Source of the DNA: Actinernus sp. WN-2022
Taxonomy: Eukaryota > Cnidaria > Anthozoa > Actiniaria > Actinernidae
Assembly (NCBI GenBank): GCA_030867875.1
Contig: JAOWCC010001501.1
Span: forward strand, 19,249,524-19,313,523
Reading direction: 5' to 3'
DNA length: 64,000 nucleotides
The notes below the pieces were generated by a model. It was not told the origin of the DNA. It did no database searches and saw only the letters and a list, made by a program, of their open reading frames with translations. The position numbers and the translations under genes were made by a program. Below, piece after piece: positions 46,601-57,603 of the stretch. Within the stretch, counting starts at the first letter, position 1. Every line of letters begins with the position of its first letter.

Positions 46601-49600
46601 TATATATATATACAGTCAATTGCAGAAACGTTGTCCTACAATATACACATACCATCTGTAAGTACAAATCATATTTAATGCCAATAAAATATACATGACA
46701 TTATGGGATGTGTTCAAAAAAAATGTTTTCACTAGGCCTGATCCAAGAGCCATCTGAATAATGCATTTCTAGCGGAATTGCACATTGTGAAATATAAATA
46801 TATATATAAATTGCCATATATTGGCATACATTAGGTATTTAATCTACAAATATATATTATAGATATATTTCCCATTGTGCGATCACGTCTGAAATGCATT
46901 CTTCAGATACCTCTTGGGTCAGGCCTATTGAAACATATATTTTTGAAGACATCTCATAATGTCATGTATATTTTATTGGCATTAAATATGATTTGTACTT
47001 ACAGATGGTATGTGTATATTGTAGGACAACGTTTCTGCAATTGACTGTATATATATATATATATAAAGATTACCCTTAATCCTGAATTAGGTTAACGAGG
47101 CTTTCAGGAGCATGGAGTCTTATCAACGTAAAACTAAACTTTAAAGTCAAATTTATCGACTTCAAAGATTTTTTAACCATTAAAGGGTCAAAATCAACCC
47201 AATGTCTACAAACATGCATTCGAAATACATAGGTTCTGCTATTTTATTTTGATGTGTTGCATGCGCGTCTTTGAAGAGAAAATCCGAAAACCTCCCTCAC
47301 AACCTCCGCTATGTACAGATGGCTCAAGTCTTGTAATTTGTGACGTCAGGTACGGGGAATAAATTAGTTTGGCCTTGCTGTCCCCGACATTGAAAGGCTG
47401 GACTAGCGGCTCCTAATTGCGAACCATTGTGTTTTCTTTGTGCTGGAGGTGTGAAGTTTTTCCTTGGTATGTGTGACGTACGATATGGGGAAATTTGCAC
47501 TGAATTGAGCCGCCACACAATATAGATTTTTCAGCGGAAAATCGAACTTGAAGACTAATATAATTTTCTCTTCATAGACGCGCAACACAGAAAAATATAA
47601 TATCATAACTTATTTCTTTCGAATACATCTTTGTATAAACGTTGGGTTGATTTTAGGGTTCAGTTTCCCTTTAAAACATAAAGCTATGTTACCCTTCCCT
47701 TCATTTCTTTCCTTATTCACCTCAATCTTTGGCTGATCAGCGACTGATTGACTCATCATATCCACAGGGATCCCAACAGGTGTAGTGATGTTATTTGGCT
47801 GTTCATCGACCTTAGGGTCATCTGTGATGATAATTGGAGCTCCGTTGGAAAGGGACCGCTCAACGTAAGGCATCGGAACAGCTCCACCAGTATTGTGTTC
47901 CATGGTTGGGATAAACTGGGCGTTTTGTGACCCTTGTAGGTCGTAATAAGGCACTTGTTGCGCGTTTTGTAGCTGGGGAAGGAATTCAGGTTGAACAATA
48001 TACTGGTGCTGCAATAAAAGGCAGAATCAACGGAGTTCAAAAGTAGTAAGAAACAGGTTATAACGAATGGCTAGGGTGTATAACTTAATACCAAAAAAAA
48101 TCCTGAGTGAACTCGAGAAATATCATACAAAAAAACGTACCCGGTGTCCATAAGACTGCTGTTGATCCACAAAGCCTGAACGAGAAAAATGTAATCATCG
48201 TAAATTAATGTTTGGGATGCTTAGAAATGGCAACGCGACAGCATCACATACAGCACCAGTTGGAAATCCATCACTATTGGAGTTTCAATCATTTTTAAAG
48301 TATTATTTTATAAGTACTGTACAATGAAGAAGGCAAGCGACAGAAGAGGAAGCCGGAAGTAAAAGGTCGAGTAGCCACAGGATATCCGGAGTAGCTAGCC
48401 GGTTTCTGTTGAAACCCCTGGAATCACCGGGTGTCTCATTACCTGGATAAGAAGGAAGAACTTGAGCGTATGGATTATGTCCTACACTAGGATAGTGAGC
48501 TTCAATTCCACCCTGAAGACCAGCAGACCCCGTCGTGGATGGAGACTGATGCATGGGGCCATTTACGACATACGAGTCAGCGTCTGGTCCCATGTACCCT
48601 CCAGAGGGTAGCTGAGGCACCGCAATGGGCTGCAGGGAAGCTCTAACATTGCTTACTCTGGGTGCCGTACGGTAGGCTTGTTGGTGACGGCGCGGTGATG
48701 AATCTGGAGCCATGAATATGGTCGTTGCGAGCACATGTTCCATTTGGCTCCATGGCAGTACGTTGATGTTCCTTTGGGTTGGAGGACAAGCGTCTCTCCG
48801 AGCCTAGAACATGAATCGTTAACAGAAATCTCAAGCCATGTCACCTATTCTGCAAGTACCTTACGGTGATCTCTATAATATATTATATAATAATCAGTCC
48901 GAAACGCACGCTCTGATTGGTCAAGAGCCGTGTGTTATTAGAGGACACGTGGATGGCGTCATGAGCGCGCGCAACCAATTTCTCAACTCCTTTTGATTGG
49001 ATATTTTCATATATAGTCGGCTTTAGTTTGAGATTAGAGTTTGAGATTATTATATAAAACAAATAGATTCTATTCTGCCGTGCGTCTGTCCTCTTACAGA
49101 TGCACAGATGACGCTAAAAACTTTGTTCTCTTCACGTTGTGACGTCATCTGTGCATCTGTAAGAGGACAGACGCACGGCAGAATGAAATATATTTATTAA
49201 ATAAACTTCTATAAACTAATTATAGGCCAAGAAAAAAAATGTATATCGCCGCTTCCATTTTTTCTTTTTATTAATGAAAATCGAGTCGCTCAGGAATAAA
49301 CTGGTTGGGAAATCACAGATTTACTGAACAGACCAAACTTATACCAAATCAAACTCATACCAAATCCTTTTAATTTCAGTGCCAGGAAAAAAGTAAAGAT
49401 AAGAAGTCATAAAAAAAACAATAAAAAATAAAACACTTCGAAAATTAGAAACGATCACATCCTCCTTTTTAGAAAAATCCGGAGATAGTTTTACTTGGCC
49501 TTAAACACAAAAGAAAAGCTGGAAATATTATTTACAGAACACAATTTCATGGCTCGGAATGAAGAATAAAAAAAACAACGATTAAAATTAAAAGGCAATC

Positions 49601-49831
49601 TGGAATTATTGAGCGATTTTTCTATTGACTTAAGTTATGTTACTGACATAGATAAGATAATTTCAATTTGCTAGCACAAAACACTGCTTTATAAGTTTTT
49701 CGAAGTACAAAAATGCTGTTTTGTTAACCCCAAAAAGGTATTTCTCCACACACGGAAATTATCCATATCGTGTAGTGAATTAACTCATTATACGCAAATA
49801 CATTTTTTTATAGTTATCTCACCTGCCGCAT
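43629..49831 (-). CDS. Unrecognised ~585-residue acidic, Pro/Gln/Ser-rich protein with C-terminal NLS-like tail, seven coding exons
   Basis: Exons in transcript order: 49831-49823 (only Met-Arg-Gln), 48803-48443, 48175-48141 (35-nt microexon), 48008-47721, 45678-45322, 44843-44285, 43777-43629 (stop TGA). Every junction is GT-AG and the phases join exactly (1758 nt). I do not recognise the family. Seen: N-terminal third rich in Pro, Gln, Tyr, Gly and Ser (for example QPIAVPQLPSGG, FVDQQQSYGHR); a middle with many Asp/Glu/Thr (SSESTDDEVTLDTDALQYTG); a more ordered-looking segment with MFDINLSEARVMFQESYRGM and TRQMKRRSQRPLTVTATQTC; and a tail with GRKRSLSHDESDEGSEDE and SSKRIKL, a bipartite-NLS pattern. 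No signal peptide or membrane segment is apparent. Composition suggests a nuclear, perhaps transcription-related protein (inference). The frame is open 5' of the first ATG up to a TGA about 75 nt upstream, so another first exon is possible. Two CArG boxes lie just past the stop codon and three in intron 4. Confidence 0.75.
45303..45318 (-). promoter_or_regulatory. Candidate intronic stop codon plus poly(A) signal
   Basis: If the exon-5 donor (GAA|GTATGA) of the unrecognised gene is not used, translation adds one valine and stops at TGA (45318-45316). Seven bases later comes a perfect AATAAA (45308-45303). Such a layout can give a shorter transcript that lacks exons 6-7 and the NLS-like tail. 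Poly(A) use is inferred; no transcript data are available. Confidence 0.4.
45836..45884. promoter_or_regulatory. Cluster of three perfect CArG boxes in intron 4 of the unrecognised gene
   Basis: CCATATATGG at 45836-45845, 45856-45865 and 45875-45884, each inside the unit TTACCATATATGGTGATG. Spacing is 20 and 19 bp, about two helical turns, so all would face the same side of the DNA. Two CArG-like words (CGAAATATGG, TCATATTTGG) follow within 60 bp. It could be an SRF-bound intronic enhancer or just a short tandem repeat. Confidence 0.5.
46008..46165. repeat. Foldback repeat in intron 4 of the unrecognised gene
   Basis: CAAGTTTCATATTCTCATG...GAGCTGGAACGAGTCCTCAATGG pairs with CCATTGAGTGCTCGTTCCAGCTC...GAGAATACGAAACTTG. 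Confidence 0.7.
46215..46345. repeat. 131-bp foldback repeat in intron 4
   Basis: GGTAATCAAATGGGGACGAG... pairs with ...CGAGTCACTATTTGATTACC; the arms (GTGAAATTAGGGATAAATTT and complement) run nearly to the centre. Half-copies of TTAGGGATAA and GTGAAATT words follow to 46480. Confidence 0.75.
46612..47049. mobile_element. 438-bp long palindrome (MITE) in intron 4
   Basis: Outer arms of about 120 bp are nearly perfect (ACAGTCAATTGCAGAAACGT... / complement), and pairing continues, with more mismatches, through AGGCCTGATCCAAGAG / CTCTTGGGTCAGGCCT to an AT-rich centre. (TA)n lies on both sides, suggesting insertion into a TA run. Confidence 0.85.
47230..47405. repeat. Interspersed repeat (family C), copy 2
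   Basis: See shared words at 28380-28530. Here it lies in intron 4 of the unrecognised gene, 316 bp from exon 4. Confidence 0.6.
49072..49184. repeat. Perfect 42-bp-arm hairpin in intron 1 of the unrecognised gene
   Basis: 49072-49113 is the exact complement of 49143-49184 (starts ATTCTGCCGTGCGTCTGTCC), with a 29-base loop. The inner arm ends include GATGACG / CGTCATC. Full identity points to a young MITE or to gene conversion between the arms. Confidence 0.85.
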
Positions 49832-49975
49832 GATTCTAAACGTTTTCCAAAAATCTTCGCTTTCGTTTCGTATCTTAGCGCTCGAAAGAAAGACTTTTCA
49901 AATGAGATAGATACAAAGTTTTTCTCCTGTCGAAGGTTACTTACTGTACGAAACAATGGGTACGTATCGACGTAT

Positions 49976-49987
49976 TGCGCACGCGCA
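49976..49987. promoter_or_regulatory. NRF-1-like palindrome upstream of the unrecognised gene
   Basis: TGCGCACGCGCA fits the NRF-1 consensus YGCGCAYGCGCR. It lies about 145 bp upstream of the inferred start codon, in a locally less AT-rich patch, as expected for a TATA-less promoter. This is a motif match only. Confidence 0.4.
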
Positions 49988-49989
49988 CA

Positions 49990-50839
49990 CGAATGTGCTT
50001 GTGGAGAAAAGAAACCTTCGAAAAATTATCATAAAAGTAATTCGAATATATCAACACGTAACTGTTTCCTGCAAAAAGACCTATTAACCAGCCCCGGGTT
50101 ATCGGACACGACTTTTGTTTATAGTAGCTGACTGTATCTTGTGTGTTTATCGCAAGGACTGATTTTGCTTGTTTTTTTTATTTTTTTATTTTTTTTTATT
50201 TGCCTTTTTTTTACTACTACAAACACAACTTTACCAGTGCAATGGTGCAAAACTAAACAAACAAAAAAGGGCTTAACTACGAATACAAAAACATATTACA
50301 ATTTACACGTGCAAATTATCCTTCAGTGATTACATTTTCAGCTCGTTTTAGCCAGTCATATATGGGTTGCCATTTCGTTTGAAATTTTTCATCTTTTTGT
50401 TTGTTGATGGCAGATTCTCTTTCAATGATTGCTTTTTTACTTAAGAGGATAAGGACTTGCCGGGCTTACCAAATCAGCTTGTTCCTGTTCCTGTTTATTA
50501 CTCAGTAATGCTATATGCGGGCAGGGCCGATCAAGAAACATATAATAAATTAATAATCGAAGTCGCAAAAATATAAGGAAATAAATAATAATAGATAATA
50601 ATGATAAAGTAAGCATCCATATACACAGGGAAACCGCACAGGTAAACATACGCATCTCCCGCGACACGAGTAGCCTCCGTGGATGGAATGCATACCCCAA
50701 TTACATACTGTACATACATACAGTACTTACATAGGGCCGACTGTAATAAGTTTGGAATGACTTAATATCACTAATTAATAATTGATCCGATAGAAAAAAT
50801 AAGCTTGTTGGCATAAAATGTACTTTCTGTACATGCAAC
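49990..50839. other. Intergenic, nothing recognised
   Basis: T-rich runs (50170-50210) and AT-rich sequence; no exon or element that I can support. Confidence 0.4.
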
Positions 50840-50844
50840 GTATA

Positions 50845-51034
50845 CAGTGGCGGATCCAGGATTTGAAAAAGGGGGGTGACTATTTTGACCGGTACAGTTT
50901 CTGGTGCGAAATTTCTTACAAAATTTGAACGAATGTATTTTATTTTTACGAATTCTTATACAGAATTTGTTTTTGGCCCAAAAGGGGTGGGGGGTGACAT
51001 GTCACCCCCGTAACCACCCCTGGATCCGCCACTG
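50845..51034. mobile_element. 190-bp MITE with CAGTGGCGGATCCAGG termini
   Basis: Perfect 16-bp inverted ends, flanked by GTATA on both sides (50840-50844, 51035-51039). Subterminal GGGGGGTGAC / GTCACCCCC also pairs. It is an intergenic insertion. Confidence 0.85.
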
Positions 51035-51039
51035 GTATA

Positions 51040-52470
51040 TTCCAGGTCGCGCTGTCCAGCAGTATGGTGAAACTGAAAGGCGAAGAATGAGGGAATCTCT
51101 GTCTATAGCAGGGTAAAAATGAACAGAAATATATGAGAAACTTATATTAAAGAAAACAAAACATACATACCTGTACGCGAGTCACTCTTAACGAAGTATT
51201 CTAGCTTTGTTCTTTTTAACAGAAAAAAGGCTGTGAGGTTCAGAGAATTTCTGAGTAAAGTTGAGGTTCGTGAATCATGCATGGTTGCCGGATAAGTTTA
51301 TGGATGCGAATATTGGAAGATTCCAGTCGAAGAGAAGTTAGTAATATATTTTGAAACACAATATTTAAATGTATACGTCCTCTTAATATCCATCAACCTC
51401 TAGTACTGAGCCTATTAAAAACCATTCAGTTCTCTAGTTAGTCCTGAACGTTTGCTCTACTAACTTGACGTTTAATACTCTGCACCGGCGCGCCATTTCT
51501 GACCTCCATTTCCGGCCTCAGAGATCGAAAGAGAATGACTTTGAGCAAAGTTTGAAAAAAACAAAAAATGACTTAGAAACGTACGTATTGTCGTCAGCTA
51601 TTCAATTAAAATTAATGGATTTAATCCTACTGACTGTTCATTCCATGTGAAATCTTTGAAGATGAAAATCTGATCAGCGCCATCTTGTTCGTTCGATCAA
51701 TGTCAATGAGTCAGTACACACTCCATGACACCAAAATCTGGTCAAACGTCGCCAACCAACTATACCACACACGTTTTTTTTCATTTGCAAAGTTGTGCAA
51801 GTGATTGACATCCATTGTATCTGAACTTCTATCTTTTTAATGCCTCGATAATTCTGGCTCTAGTCTAGAAATTCTGGAAGTTCAAACCGTCGCTGATTGG
51901 TTGAAACGGTAAGGAGAATGTATATTGTGATCATCCGCACATTTCCTTAAATAAATTATTTGTTTAAATAATTTTTAATATTTAATATTTGTTTTTCAAA
52001 AAGCAAATTTAGGCAGCAGTCACTTGAAAGTGTGGTAGAATTACCATCGTTTTGCTTTTTTGAGGAACTCTAGCCGAAAATCTGAGTCACATAGGCCTGG
52101 ATAACTTGTCTCTGACTGGTAGTTCGCCTGAACAAAAAGCCAGTTCAATGCGCGCACTATTATGATAATCGTGAAATGTCAAAACCGGAGAATAAGGAGA
52201 TACTGAACGATCATGCGTTACGCATGCCTTTCCGTTTAAAATTCAAATGATTTCCAATTATTTTTCGCGCTCTTTCAAATTACTAAAATTGAGCGTTACG
52301 TACATGCACTGATGACGATAAATCGGCTGGCACTGTACTTCTTATAATCAATGCCATTTCCTTTTTCAAAGTCTATATTTGCGAGTGAAGGCTTGAGTTA
52401 TTAGATATTTCATTAATTGCTCTCAGTTATGATTTAGTTCACAATGACTTTTCTCGTTTTAGCCATGTAT
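51040..52470. other. Intergenic, nothing recognised
   Basis: AT-rich DNA. The ORF at 51465-51650 has no family features or exon borders. Confidence 0.4.
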
Positions 52471-52990
52471 CCCCTATGATTAACTGCCTAGGATGGGATA
52501 CTTTAGAACAGCGTAGACTACTGAACCAAGTCTGCATGTTCTATAAGATCCATATGGGCTAAGTTGGTGTAATTTTTCTCCAGGACGTGTGTCCTATAAC
52601 AAGAAAATCCAGGCCCCAAATCACCAACCCTTTCGTCAGCTCAGTGTAAATAATGACATTTGTAAGTATTCTTTTTATCCTAGGACTATAACAACCTGGA
52701 ACAATCTACCTTTTAGTAATCTTCCAGATGGCATTAATATATTTAAATCTCAGTACTGCTTTACCTGCCATTAACTCATTTGTATAACATTTTTTCTATC
52801 CAGTTAATGTATTTCAAATTTTACAATGTAATTAGTTAAACTCAGTTTTTCTTATATTTGAATTTGTGTATATATCAGTTGCCTGTTTACCAGGTTATAT
52901 TAAGTAATTATTGTAGATTTAATTGTGTGTAATATTTATTTATTTTACAACTGCTAGTATAGTCATACTGTTTTATGAGTATATGATTAA
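52471..52990 (+). mobile_element. LINE 3' end with frameshift, plus strand
   Basis: Translation in two frames gives LGWDTLEQRRLLNQVCMFYK and then SYNKKIQAPNHQPFRQLSVN...YPRTITTWNNLPFSNLPDGI, the usual LINE C-terminal pattern. A stop and a shift separate them, so it is dead. Confidence 0.8.
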
Positions 52991-53161
52991 AGCCAAGGTT
53001 TCGGCCGTACCCAACCTCGAGACCAGGGTCTCCTCGGTCAGATCTTGGATCTGACCGAGAAGGCCCTGGTCATGAGGCTCAGCTGCCATTAATTTTAATT
53101 GAATTTTTAACCGCCTTACCTGGATTGCAGCTAATATCTTTAATTTTGGCACTTACGGGGA

Positions 53162-53395
53162 GCTAGCCGGGGTGGCGCAATGGTTAAGCGCTTCGCTTCT
53201 CACCTCTGTGGCTCAGGTTCGATCCCCGGACGTTGGTATCTCACCCTTGCTCCGAGGATTTTTCTCCGACGTGTCCTCCGGTTTTCCTTCCTCCACAAAA
53301 ACCCACACACTAAATTCCAATTCGATCTGTGGTTTAGCCGGGCCCTGGCTTTGATCAGCCCCTATGGTTGTTTCAGGTCCCGTTAGAACTTCAGA
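53162..53395 (+). repeat. tRNA-derived SINE (family 3), most complete copy
   Basis: GGTGGCGCAATGGTTAAGCG (A-box), CAGGTTCGATCCCCGG (B-box), then CTTGCTCCGAGG, GGTTTTCCTTCCTCCACAAA, CAATTCGATCTGTGGTTTAG and TTTCAGGTCCCGTTAGAACT. It serves as the reference for the other copies. Confidence 0.85.
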
Positions 53396-53552
53396 TGTTT
53401 ACGGATCGGCGTGTTTCTGCAGCGAGAATCAGGTTTAACTTATAGTTTAGAAGGCATTATGCACACGTTCGTTGCACATAATACATGCATGCTCAGTTTT
53501 TTGTTGCTCTGAATTTAAAGTGCCTATATGCCCAATTTGTTTTAATCATTAA

Positions 53553-53699
53553 AGAATGCCAATCAGGATTAATGCTTTGCGAGCTTGAACAATAGAAAAC
53601 CGTTACAATCGCCATTTTCGTACAGTACCGGAAAATGGCGATTGTAACGGTTTTCTATTTAATTGTTCAAATGTAAACACGGGCTCGCAAAGCATTCTT
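53553..53699. repeat. Foldback repeat
   Basis: AATAGAAAACCGTTACAATC-GCCATTTTC pairs exactly with GAAAATGGC-GATTGTAACGGTTTTCTATT; outer arms GAATGC...GCTTTGCGAGC and GCTCGCAAAGCATTC also pair. Confidence 0.75.
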
Positions 53700-54560
53700 T
53701 AATATCGATTATACATCAAGTGAATAGTTGAATAGAAGAATATGTCTTGATTTGAGTGTAGCGTCTATCAGTTATAAAGGTTCAGTTATATATGACGTTA
53801 CGTCAAACGGGAAATTTACGTACTAGCTGTTATTTCTTTTTTTTATTGCTGCCGCAACGAGCGAGCCTGAAGCGAGCGAGCAAGGCAGCAGTTCTAATCT
53901 GTAAGCGGGTCCAAATCTCGATTTCTTTTTTTACCACAATGCATCACTTCTATTGTCTTTTTTACCACAATGCTTTGCGCGGATCTGATCGTCACGTGAC
54001 ATTACACGAGGTGGAAGCTAACTACGTTCAACCGTTCTTTAATGTATTTCTGTGTATGCAACCTTGTGTAATCATGAATTTGTTGAAGTGTAGGCGAACT
54101 CTTTCTAACTCTGTGTGAACTATCAGTTTCCAAAGAGCAAGATCTCTCCTGTTATGAAGATGGTGAGCAGCAAATACATTTCTTCTATTGGCTTCGATAA
54201 AGTCAAGAAGCCGGTTCAAAATACAATTAGCATTTACAATTACATTCTCAATTACAGTTGATTTCCGGTGTAAAAATACGGGGAGAACAGCAGTTTGTTG
54301 TGCCGGGAATCTTAAGAAAATGTCGGGAATTGGTAGGCTCTTAGGAATTTACCGGGAGATCGTTGATATGTAGGGACAAAATGAAAATAAATCGCGACAA
54401 CTTTTGAGTTACACACCACAGCTCAAACAGGATTCAGTCGCACGATAGCTCCAAAACTACAAAATATATTCATCTAACATCTTGGCATTTTTATCACCCA
54501 GTAATCATTTTTTTCCTGCCAAAGTGCTACTGTAGGTTCTCTCCTTAACTGAGCGGAGCA
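53700..54560. other. Intergenic with a family E fragment
   Basis: 53735-53800 matches an arm of the MITE at 41995-42345. The phrase TTTTTACCACAATGC occurs twice (about 53930 and 53960). The ORF at 53792-54118 has no family features. Confidence 0.4.
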
Positions 54561-54566
54561 GCATTC

Positions 54567-55262
54567 ACTACGTACTATAATAATAATAATAAATAATAAA
54601 TAATAAAGACTTTATTTAGCGAGGGTAACACATAATAGCAACGCTAATAAACTTGTGGCCCTCCTAGTAGTTAAAATACAAACAGTGATAAAAAGCTCTA
54701 CGTCCTACCTGATATACAATATTAAAATCTAAAAAACTACTAATCTATAACTAGCTAAATTTAAGTATAAAAATGCAAGAATATATAAAACTAAACTAGG
54801 CATAAAAAATAGACAACAGGAAAAGAAAACGGATAAAATTGAATTAAATAACAAAATGATGTATAAATTTCTGCTCACTAAAAATTCGATTCCACATGTT
54901 ACGTCTAAAAGAGTCTTACTTCCTTAAATCTAATGGTAGAGAGTTCCATAATTTACAACTTGTTACAGCAAATGTTCTACCTCCTTCAGTTTCTCTAGAA
55001 TAACGGGGGCAAATCACATTAATACCAGAGTATCTTGTATTACGGGCATGTAATTGATTGTTAAGCTTGATTTGCTCCATTAAGTAGGATGGAAGGTTGC
55101 CATGGATACGCTTATATACAATAGCACATTTACTTATTTTTGACTCTTCATAAAAAGGTAGCAAGCGCAGTTTATTAAACAGCTGCACCGATGGTGAAAG
55201 TCGATCTGCAAATAAAATTACTCTTGCAGCTCTTTTATGTAATATCAGTACTCTGCCTAAAC
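54567..55262 (-). mobile_element. LINE 3' end, minus strand
   Basis: Minus-strand reading gives CLGRVLILHKRAARVILFAD, LFNKLRLLPFYEESKISKCA, then GGRTFAVTSCKLWNSLPLDL and a stop. The 3' tail, as an (ATT)n-type run, is at 54567-54610. An inverted pair CCTAAACACTCTTT / AAAGAGTGTTTAGG marks the 5' break at 55256-55288. Confidence 0.85.
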
Positions 55263-55359
55263 ACTCTTTATCAAAAGAGTGTTTAGGTATACTAGTTTAA
55301 CCGTATATATTCTCCCCATTTGCTCCAAGAGCATTTCCTCTTTCCATTTGCGAATAAAA

Positions 55360-55545
55360 TTATTTTCTGATTTAGACAAAATATTTGGTAAAATCACTGA
55401 TATAAACTACCATGTGTTTGTATGATAAATGATGCCTGATTTGACGTCACGTGAATACTCGTTAGTATATTGGAAATATAAACCTTTATTTCTCTTAAAA
55501 ACGCAACACTCAAATCGACAATATTCAGTCCAGTCAGGAGCCCAT
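55360..55545. repeat. Family E MITE fragment
   Basis: CTGATTTAGACAAAATATTTGGTAAAATCACTGATATAA and TATTGGAAATATAAACCTTT...ACGCAACACTCAAATC match the right half of 41995-42345, with changes. Confidence 0.65.
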
Positions 55546-55884
55546 TAGTCTAGTATTCACTTGATGTGGAATCGAGATAATATCAATATTTTACTTTTAC
55601 ATTTGCATTTGCTCGTGCTCCTCGGTCACCGGTATTTATCACTACGAACGATTGACATGCAGCCATTGTCTGGTATACGAACTCGTATGGCCGTATGAAT
55701 CAATCCGCGGACTTTTTTATTTAAAATGTTGCCGTACAAATTGCAACCTTTAAAATCGCGCATACCAGTGTGGAAAATGCAGTATCACACAAACAATAAC
55801 TAAACGGATTAAACGGGTCAAAAACAAAGGTGGAACTTCCTCCACAAAAACACCAGTAGAGCTAGAGCCGACTCAAGGAGAAGT

Positions 55885-56110
55885 TAAGAACCCGGCCATG
55901 AATGCGGGAGGTCGCAGGTCTTCGAGTCCGGCTCCGACCACGTCCTTGGGCAGGGACGTAAGCCGTTGGCCTTGTCTCCCAGCACTTTCTCTTTACAACT
56001 GAATGGGGGACCGGCGTTAAAGAACCTGTTGTGTTACTCGTGAAGAGAAGGGGATTGTTACCCGGTACAGCAGCGCCTGTCCTCCGATCCTTTCAAGTAC
56101 CAACCTCTCC
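55885..56110 (+). repeat. tRNA-derived SINE (family 1), second copy, 5' altered
   Basis: GCGGGAGGTCGCAGGTCTTCGAGTCC (damaged B-box), CGTTGGCCTTGTCTCC and AAAGAACCTGTTGTGTTACT...TTACCCGGTACAGCAG match 11130-11260. A piece of family 3 tail follows at 56160-56200. Confidence 0.65.
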
Positions 56111-56199
56111 TCTATGCCTCAAGCTTTACCGAGTATTAAAACAGAAACAAAACACACTACGATCTGTGGTTTAACTGGGTCCTGACTTTGATCAGTCCC

Positions 56200-57575
56200 A
56201 AAGATCAGTGTGAACCGTGTATGTCTGTCCACTTCACACTTCTCCGGCAATCCAATGTATTTGCGACTTCTTCTCGACTATGTCTCATCTGTTACTGTCT
56301 GTCTATCTTTCTACATGTGTTTCCGTATTCAGTGTGAAAGTTTTAAAGTTCGTTACAGTAGTCGCAACGAGATCTAACTATTAAACACATTGCAAAACGA
56401 AAATAAAGCATAACCGGCTCGATTTTCTTCATTCAAAAGACTTCGCCTTGATCAGATTTTCCTTTTACCGGATTTGAAATGATTGCCTCAAATAACCGGC
56501 GTAAGTTGGAATTGCTCTATTTTCGTTCTGCAATCTCATTGGTTCTCGTCAGTTGTCTATTAAAGTGGTCGTAGATTGTAATAGTCGCAATCAATCAAGC
56601 TTTTATTTATACTCCTACATTTACATTTACAAAGAAGAATACAGAAACTAACAAAATATAGGAAAATAAAATAATCTACTGCTAATAAAATAGAAACTTA
56701 GATAGAGTAAACTCATTTTAATACCAGAGTAAACTTTTATAAATACCATATCTGCTCACGTGATAATTCTAAGAATTCTATAAAGAAAACAACGTTTACA
56801 TTAATAATAACAGGTAATGATATCCTACTAGCAAAAGGTAATCGTGAGGGAAGGAAATACACGTGGGACCCGTTAAAGTAGGGTTTTGCTGCTGGGGAGT
56901 TTCTTGATAGTTTGAACTCGTTGAACTCCAATAGAAACCGCTGACAACCGGAAGTCAATGAAAAATGTTTCCCTCAATCGAACGACTTCCCTCGTTCAGA
57001 TATTCACTGTGTTTTTTTATCAATTAGATCTTTTTGGATACATTTAAAAAACCTCTGGCCCCAAAAAAGCGGAATAAACAATAAATTAATCCGAATTTCT
57101 TTTTCAACTCATTTCCTGTCGTTAGTAACGCCTTGTACATTTCCACCAAGTCAAGTCTGACTTGGTAGGGGAGGGATGAGAGCTATAAACATTTATCTTT
57201 TGAAACCCAAACTAAAAATATCTGGTCATCTCATCGTTTGACTGAAATCATCTTTATAACAATTCTACTTAATTAGTGTATTTTTGGGGTGCTATAATGC
57301 GATATTTGTGTGTTTATTTTCGAGTTTTGAAAGGCCTACCCAGTCCTCCCGTAGTTGAATATCTTGTTGTTTATCATCCTTCCGCGAAAACCTCGCTTCT
57401 TGAAACGCCGGAGATTGCGTTGGTGTTTTCTTGAGAACCATCTGACCGACTGACGCCACATTTCATTCACTTACATTCACGTTTTGTATTCCTGTAGAGT
57501 CACAAAGACAAAGAAACGTAGGGGAAGTAATTCAAGGAACAAAAACATGGTCGTATTGGCGTTTGAAAGCGAAAG
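56200..57575. other. Intergenic, upstream of the possible ankyrin gene start
   Basis: No exon or repeat that I can support. 57480-57575 would contain the promoter and 5' UTR if the start at 57576 is right. Confidence 0.35.
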
Positions 57576-57603
57576 ATGGCAACTCGAGTGCGCCTTCGTG
57601 CGG
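57576..57603 (+). CDS. Possible first coding exon of the ankyrin-repeat gene
   Basis: An ATG in strong context (A at -3, G at +4) is followed by nine codons (MATRVRLRA) and a donor GGTAAAC. It ends in phase 1, which is exactly the phase needed by the ankyrin exon at 60589, giving a junction glycine. Nothing else links them, so this is a plausible but unproven join across a 3-kb intron. Confidence 0.35.

Noticed and set aside
48643..48844. Alternative frames over exon 2 of the unrecognised gene
   Set aside because: Only the frame 48803-48443 fits the acceptor TTCTAG and the donor CCAGGTAATG in phase with the neighbouring exons.
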